A DNA stretch of 64,000 nt from Chryseobacterium binzhouense (GTDB lineage Bacteria > Bacteroidota > Bacteroidia > Flavobacteriales > Weeksellaceae). Below, piece by piece: positions 59,518 through 64,000 of this stretch; position 1 is the stretch's first letter; each line of letters begins with the position of its first letter. Under the pieces are notes generated by a model that saw only the letters and a list, made by a program, of their open reading frames with translations, had not been told where the DNA came from and made no database searches. The stretch lies in the NCBI RefSeq assembly GCF_007474545.1, contig NZ_VKOG01000009.1:20433-84432 (forward strand), read 5' to 3'. The translations under genes were made by a program, and so were the position numbers.

Positions 59518-60753
59518 ATGGATAATATAGCGTTGATTGAATCCTTTGGTGATTTTAAAGACGAAAAAGGGATCAGTAAAATTGATTTGATGGCAATCAT
59601 TGAAGATTCCCTCAAAACATTGCTGAGAAAAAGATATGATTCTGATGATCATTTTGACGTGATTGTAAACCCGGATAAAGGAGACTTTCAGATATTCTTA
59701 AATAAAACAATCGTTGAAGATGATATGTCTGAAGACGATGATCTTGAAATTGAAATTTCTGCTGCAAAAAAAATAGATCCTACTTTTGAAGTAGGTGAGG
59801 ATTTTACCATGGAAATTCCGGTTGCGCAGTTAGGAAGAAGAAATATTTTGACGCTGAAACAGATTTTAGCAACAAAATTGCAGGAGCATAACAATGCAAT
59901 GCTTTATGAGCAGTTCAGAGACAGAATCGGTGAGATTGTTATTGGTGAAATTCATCACATTCGCCATAAGCATGTAATTTTGCTGGATGATGAGGGTAAC
60001 GAATTTATTTTACCTAAAGAAAATCAGATTCCTTCAGATTTCTTTAAAAAAGGTGAAAATATCAGAGCAATCGTAGAAAGTGTTGATTTTAAAGGTTCTA
60101 AACCGCAGATCATTATCTCAAGAACAGCTCCGAAATTCCTTGAAAAGTTGTTGGAATTAGAGATTCCTGAAATTCAGGACGGAACAATTATCCTTAAAAA
60201 AGCGGTAAGAATTCCTGGTGAAAAAGCAAAAATTGCTGTGGATGCTTATGACGACAGAATAGATCCTGTAGGAGCTTGTGTAGGAGTAAAAGGTTCCAGA
60301 ATTCACGGTGTTGTAAGAGAGTTGAGAAACGAAAATATAGATGTGATTCAGTGGTCTAAAAACCCTGAGATTATGGTAAAACGAGCTTTAGGAAATGTTA
60401 CCATCAATAAAATTGACATCAACGAGGAGGCAAACTACGCATTAGTGTATACTCCGGTTGAAGATATTTCTAAAGTTATCGGTAAGCAGGGACAAAACAT
60501 CAGACTGGCTTCATGGCTGTCTGGATACGAAATTGATGTATACAGAGAAGCAAGCGAAGATGATGACGTAGACTTGAAAGAGTTTAATGATGATATCGAA
60601 CAGTGGATTTTGGATGAATTCAATAAAGTAGGTCTTACTACAGCAAAATCAGTGTTGGATAAGGATACAGAAAGTCTTTTGAATATGGTAGATCTTGAAG
60701 AAGAAACCATTGAAGATGTAAAACGTATTTTGAGAGAGGAGTTTGAAGATTAA
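59518..60753 (+). CDS. nusA: Transcription termination/antitermination factor NusA
   Basis: 411 residues. N-terminal RNA polymerase-binding domain, S1 domain (RIGEIVIGEIHHI), and two KH domains (DRIDPVGACVGVKGSRIHGVVREL; VIGKQGQNIRLASWLSGYEI shown in part). It lacks the extra acidic repeats found in gamma-proteobacteria, as usual for this phylum. NusA binds RNA polymerase and affects pausing and termination; in E. coli it acts on its own operon. 18 bases after rimP. Confidence 0.97.
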   Translation: MDNIALIESFGDFKDEKGISKIDLMAIIEDSLKTLLRKRYDSDDHFDVIVNPDKGDFQIFLNKTIVEDDMSEDDDLEIEISAAKKIDPTFEVGEDFTMEIPVAQLGRRNILTLKQILATKLQEHNNAMLYEQFRDRIGEIVIGEIHHIRHKHVILLDDEGNEFILPKENQIPSDFFKKGENIRAIVESVDFKGSKPQIIISRTAPKFLEKLLELEIPEIQDGTIILKKAVRIPGEKAKIAVDAYDDRIDPVGACVGVKGSRIHGVVRELRNENIDVIQWSKNPEIMVKRALGNVTINKIDINEEANYALVYTPVEDISKVIGKQGQNIRLASWLSGYEIDVYREASEDDDVDLKEFNDDIEQWILDEFNKVGLTTAKSVLDKDTESLLNMVDLEEETIEDVKRILREEFED

Positions 60754-60832
60754 TATTTAGAAATAAATTTTAATAAAAAGTAAAAAACGACACTTTAATT
60801 TTTAAGAATTAAAAAAACAGTAAATAATATAG

Positions 60833-63823
60833 ATGCCAAAAATAAGATTAAATAAAGCGGTTAAGGAATTCAACATTTCGATGTCCAGATTGGTAGAGTT
60901 TTTACAGTCTAAGGGTTTCGAGGTTGAAAGCAATCCTAACGCTCAATTAGAAGAAGCGGCATATTCTGCATTGGAAGCTGAGTTTGCCAAAGACGGCGAA
61001 CAGCGCAAAGCTTCCCATGAGGTGGTGATATCTAAAGTTCCGGAAGAAAAACTGGAAATTGAAGAAAAGAAAACCCCCGAAGTAATAAGAGCTAAAGCTA
61101 ATATAAAACCGGAAACCAGAATTTTAGGTAAAATTGATCTTGAACCTAAGAAAGCTGAGCCCGTGGCTAAAGAGCCCGTTCCTGAGCCTTCCCAACCAGC
61201 AGAAAAGCAAAAAGAAGAGGAGGTGAAAGAAGTAAAAGAAACAGAAGCACCTGTTTCCGAGCCAAAATCTACTCCTGAGAAACAGGAATTTAAAGTATTG
61301 GATAAAATTGATCTTTCCCAGATAGAAGGAAACAGGAACAGACCTGCAAAAAAAGAAAAACCAAAAGCCGAAGAACCAAAAGTTGAGAAAAAAATAGCTG
61401 AGCCTGCAAAAGAAGAACCTCCAAAGGCAGTAGAAAAACCTGTACAAAAAGCAGAAGAACCGAAACCTGTGGCTCCTGCAGAAGAATCTCAGGAACCTCA
61501 GAAGATTGAGACGGTTTATCAAAAGTTGGATGGTCCTAAAATCGTTGGTGAAAAAATAGATTTAACTCAGTTTGCTCCAAAACCGAATTCAGGAGCTAAA
61601 AAGAAGAGAAAAAGAATAGAAAAGCCGGGTGGTGGTTCCAATCAAAATAACGGAAACAGCCAACAAGGTGGAAATAACCAGCAGGGAGGTGGTCAGCAAG
61701 GCAATCGTCCTCAGGGACAAGGTGGGCAAAACCGTCAGGGTCAAGGTGGGCAAAACCGTCCACAAGGTCAGGGAGGACAAGGCGGAGGAAACCGATTTGG
61801 AAACAATAATCAGGGTAACCGTCCACCAGGACAAGGTGGACAGGGCGGAAACAGAGGAGGCTTCAACAGAGGCGGACAAGGAAACAGACCTGGTCAGAGA
61901 ACAATGCCTGTAGAATTAACTGATGAGCAGGTTAAAAATCAAATTAAAGAAACTTTAGAAAAGCTTACCAATAAAGGAGGTAAATCTAAATCTTCTAAAC
62001 ATAGAAAAGATAAAAGAAGTTTCCGTAGAGAACAGGACGAGCGTCAGCAGGAAATAGATGCGGCAGACAGAACATTGAAAGTAACCGAATTCATCACCGT
62101 TGGTGAATTGGCAAGCTTAATGAATGTTTCTCCTACAGAAGTTATTTCTGCTTGTTTCTCTTTAGGAGTTATGGTTACGATGAACCAAAGACTGGAAGCT
62201 GATACATTATTGTTGGTGGCTGATGAATTTGGATATAAGATAGAATTCTCGGATGCAGATCTTGAAGATGCAGATTCTGAGGAAGATATGGATACAGAAG
62301 AAAGTTTGTTACCTAGAGCACCGATTGTTACTGTAATGGGACACGTTGACCACGGTAAAACTTCATTGCTGGATTATATAAGAAAAACCAACGTAATTGC
62401 AGGAGAATCAGGAGGAATTACTCAGCACATCGGAGCTTACAACGTGAAATTGGAAAATGGTCAGAGAATTACTTTCTTAGATACTCCGGGTCACGAAGCG
62501 TTTACTGCGATGAGAGCAAGAGGTGCGCAAGTAACAGATATTGCAATTATCGTAATTGCTGCAGATGATGATGTAATGCCTCAGACGAAAGAAGCGATTT
62601 CCCATGCTCAGGCAGCAGGTGTTCCAATGATCATAGCAATCAATAAAGTAGACAAGCCGAATGCGAATCCTGATAATATCCGTCAGCAGCTTTCTGGAAT
62701 GAATATTTTGGTGGAAGAATGGGGTGGAAATGTTCAGGCGCAGGAAATTTCCGCAAAATTTGGTAACAATGTGGATACGCTCTTAGAAAAAGTTTTGCTT
62801 CAGGCAGAAATGCTTGAACTAAAAGCAAATCCTGATCGCGCCGCAAACGGTGTTGTAATTGAAGCTTCATTAGATAAAGGAAGAGGCTACGTAGCAACAA
62901 TGCTCGTACAAACCGGAACTTTAAGAGTAGGTGATTATGTAGTAGCAGGTAAAAACCATGGTAAAGTAAAAGCTTTGCTTGATGAAAGAGGTAAAAATCT
63001 TGAACAGGCAGGTCCATCAATTCCAGCAACAATATTAGGATTAGACGGAGCGCCTACAGCAGGTGATAAATTCCGGGTGTATGCTGATGAAAGTGAAGGA
63101 AAGTCAATTGCTAACAAGAGAGAGCAGCTACAAAGAGAATTATCAATCAGAACCAAGAAACATACAACACTTGAAGAATTAGGCAGACGTATTGCTTTAG
63201 GAGAGTTCAAAGAATTGAATATTATTCTTAAAGGTGACGTAGACGGATCTGTGGAAGCCTTGTCTGATCAGCTGCAAAGATTATCAACAGAAGAAATCAG
63301 TGTAAATATTCTTCACTCAGGTGTTGGGCAGATTACTGAGTCGGATATTAACTTGGCCGCAGCATCTGATGCTATTATTATCGGATTTAACGTAAGAGCT
63401 GGAGCTAATGCAAAAGATCTTGCAGATCGTGAGGAAATTGAAATCAGAACATATTCAGTCATCTATAAAGCAATTGATGAGGTGAAAGAAGCGATGGAAG
63501 GAATGCTTTCCCCTGAAATTCAGGAGCAGGTAATTGGTAATGTAGAAATCCGTGAGGTATTCAAAATTTCTAAAGTAGGAACAATCGCAGGTTGTATGGT
63601 TCTTACAGGGAAAGTTACCAGAAATTCTAAAGTTCGTTTATTAAGAGACGGTATTGTTAAATTTGATGGTGAATTGGAAAGTTTGAAACGTTTCAAAGAT
63701 GATGTGAAAGAAGTAACCAAAGGTTATGAATGTGGATTGAACCTGAAAGGCTATAATGATATCGAACAGGGCGACATTCTTGAAGTATATGAAGAAGTAG
63801 CTGTGAAGAAAAAATTGAAGTAA
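60833..63823 (+). CDS. infB: Translation initiation factor IF-2
   Basis: 996 residues. IF2-N at the start ([21 protein letters not shown]), a long Lys/Glu/Pro-rich linker, then a Gly/Gln/Asn/Arg-rich segment (about residues 264-358) of GQGGQNRPQ-type repeats. A second IF2-N domain (about 415-470) precedes the GTPase domain, with G1 GHVDHGKT near residue 504, DTPGHEAF and NKVDKPNA; the beta-barrel and C-terminal domains follow. It brings fMet-tRNA to the 30S subunit. 79 bases after nusA. The low-complexity segment is longer than in E. coli IF-2. Confidence 0.97.
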   Translation: MPKIRLNKAVKEFNISMSRLVEFLQSKGFEVESNPNAQLEEAAYSALEAEFAKDGEQRKASHEVVISKVPEEKLEIEEKKTPEVIRAKANIKPETRILGKIDLEPKKAEPVAKEPVPEPSQPAEKQKEEEVKEVKETEAPVSEPKSTPEKQEFKVLDKIDLSQIEGNRNRPAKKEKPKAEEPKVEKKIAEPAKEEPPKAVEKPVQKAEEPKPVAPAEESQEPQKIETVYQKLDGPKIVGEKIDLTQFAPKPNSGAKKKRKRIEKPGGGSNQNNGNSQQGGNNQQGGGQQGNRPQGQGGQNRQGQGGQNRPQGQGGQGGGNRFGNNNQGNRPPGQGGQGGNRGGFNRGGQGNRPGQRTMPVELTDEQVKNQIKETLEKLTNKGGKSKSSKHRKDKRSFRREQDERQQEIDAADRTLKVTEFITVGELASLMNVSPTEVISACFSLGVMVTMNQRLEADTLLLVADEFGYKIEFSDADLEDADSEEDMDTEESLLPRAPIVTVMGHVDHGKTSLLDYIRKTNVIAGESGGITQHIGAYNVKLENGQRITFLDTPGHEAFTAMRARGAQVTDIAIIVIAADDDVMPQTKEAISHAQAAGVPMIIAINKVDKPNANPDNIRQQLSGMNILVEEWGGNVQAQEISAKFGNNVDTLLEKVLLQAEMLELKANPDRAANGVVIEASLDKGRGYVATMLVQTGTLRVGDYVVAGKNHGKVKALLDERGKNLEQAGPSIPATILGLDGAPTAGDKFRVYADESEGKSIANKREQLQRELSIRTKKHTTLEELGRRIALGEFKELNIILKGDVDGSVEALSDQLQRLSTEEISVNILHSGVGQITESDINLAAASDAIIIGFNVRAGANAKDLADREEIEIRTYSVIYKAIDEVKEAMEGMLSPEIQEQVIGNVEIREVFKISKVGTIAGCMVLTGKVTRNSKVRLLRDGIVKFDGELESLKRFKDDVKEVTKGYECGLNLKGYNDIEQGDILEVYEEVAVKKKLK

Positions 63824-63847
63824 TTTAATTTTGTATATATTATAAAT

Positions 63848-63884
63848 ATCCTCCTGTGTCAGATGATGCAGGAGGATTTTGTTT
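63848..63884 (+). terminator. Intrinsic terminator of rimP-nusA-infB
   Basis: ATCCTCCTG (63848-63856) pairs with CAGGAGGAT (63869-63877), 12-base loop, then TTTGTTT. It follows the infB stop by 25 bases. From 63885 to the window end I see no gene or element. Confidence 0.8.
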
Positions 63885-64000
63885 ATTACTGTTGCTGTTA
63901 AGTTTTCCCCCCTTATCTCTCTTCCGTTTTAAGCTGTATCTTTTTGAGCGCTGCTTTTTAGAGTGTTTGAGAAAATGATGCTGTTTCACTCAGGGCTATT

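Noticed and set aside
61589-61913. Long open frames on both strands opposite the infB repeat region
   Set aside because: They arise from the biased base composition of the Gly/Gln-rich codons and have no start signals or recognisable domain.
63885-64000. A gene or repeat in the last 116 bases
   Set aside because: Several short frames are open but none has a start, a promoter box or a recognisable product.

Overview
The window looks like the chromosome of a flavobacterium (Bacteroidota), most probably Chryseobacterium or a near relative in the Weeksellaceae. Evidence: low-GC DNA; a secreted protein with a gliding/T9SS type B C-terminal sorting domain; many TAnnTTTG -7 promoter boxes; little use of Shine-Dalgarno sequences; several SSC/FSC-type lipoproteins; and the familiar rimP-nusA-infB order. 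No tRNA, rRNA, CRISPR array, intact insertion sequence or prophage was seen, and no gene-free stretch exceeds 300 bases.

Layout. (1) 1-6.6 kb, mostly minus strand: the 5' end of a secreted protein, a T9SS type B cell-surface protein, an MFS exporter, a small lipoprotein, a GH3-family acyl-adenylase-like protein and two small exported proteins. (2) 6.8-12.9 kb, plus strand: mfd, two paralogous lipoproteins and pth. (3) 12.9-22.1 kb, a block with an inorganic-carbon theme: a SulP anion transporter and a beta-carbonic anhydrase with a small membrane-associated ORF between them, a hexapeptide acyltransferase, then a divergent LysR regulator facing icd, two tiny genes, a zinc-ribbon protein resembling DUF6671, a Sua5-type threonylcarbamoyl-AMP synthase (which uses bicarbonate) and an SbtA-like Na+/bicarbonate permease. 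(4) 22.1-58.7 kb, a very large surface-glycan locus. One arm (25.9 to 22.1 kb, minus) and one arm (26.0 to 31.4 kb, plus) diverge from a shared promoter region. A nearly continuous 27-kb minus-strand gene train (58.7 to 31.4 kb) starts with ugd, rfbB, rfbA and the Wzm/Wzt ABC exporter and continues through methyltransferases, aminotransferases, about a dozen glycosyltransferases and two multi-spanning membrane proteins. (5) 58.9-63.8 kb, plus strand: rimP-nusA-infB, with a leader that holds a tiny ORF overlapping a terminator-like hairpin.

How the glycan genes fit together. RfbA and RfbB make dTDP-4-keto-6-deoxyglucose. A WecE-like aminotransferase and a WecD-like acetyltransferase would turn it into dTDP-Fuc4NAc; rfbC and rfbD (rhamnose) are absent. 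A second, perosamine-synthase-like aminotransferase suggests another 4-amino sugar. Export is by Wzm/Wzt, and no Wzx or Wzy was recognised. Two polyprenyl-phosphate glycosyltransferase-like genes lie beside large membrane proteins, which suggests periplasmic side-branch addition (Gtr- or Arn-like).

The most noteworthy items are the LysR-icd-...-sbtA locus, an interspersed-repeat-like element with five 7-bp repeats inside a glycosyltransferase gene, the rimP leader, and gene remnants inside the glycan locus. Functions are assigned from recognised motifs only; no database search was run.
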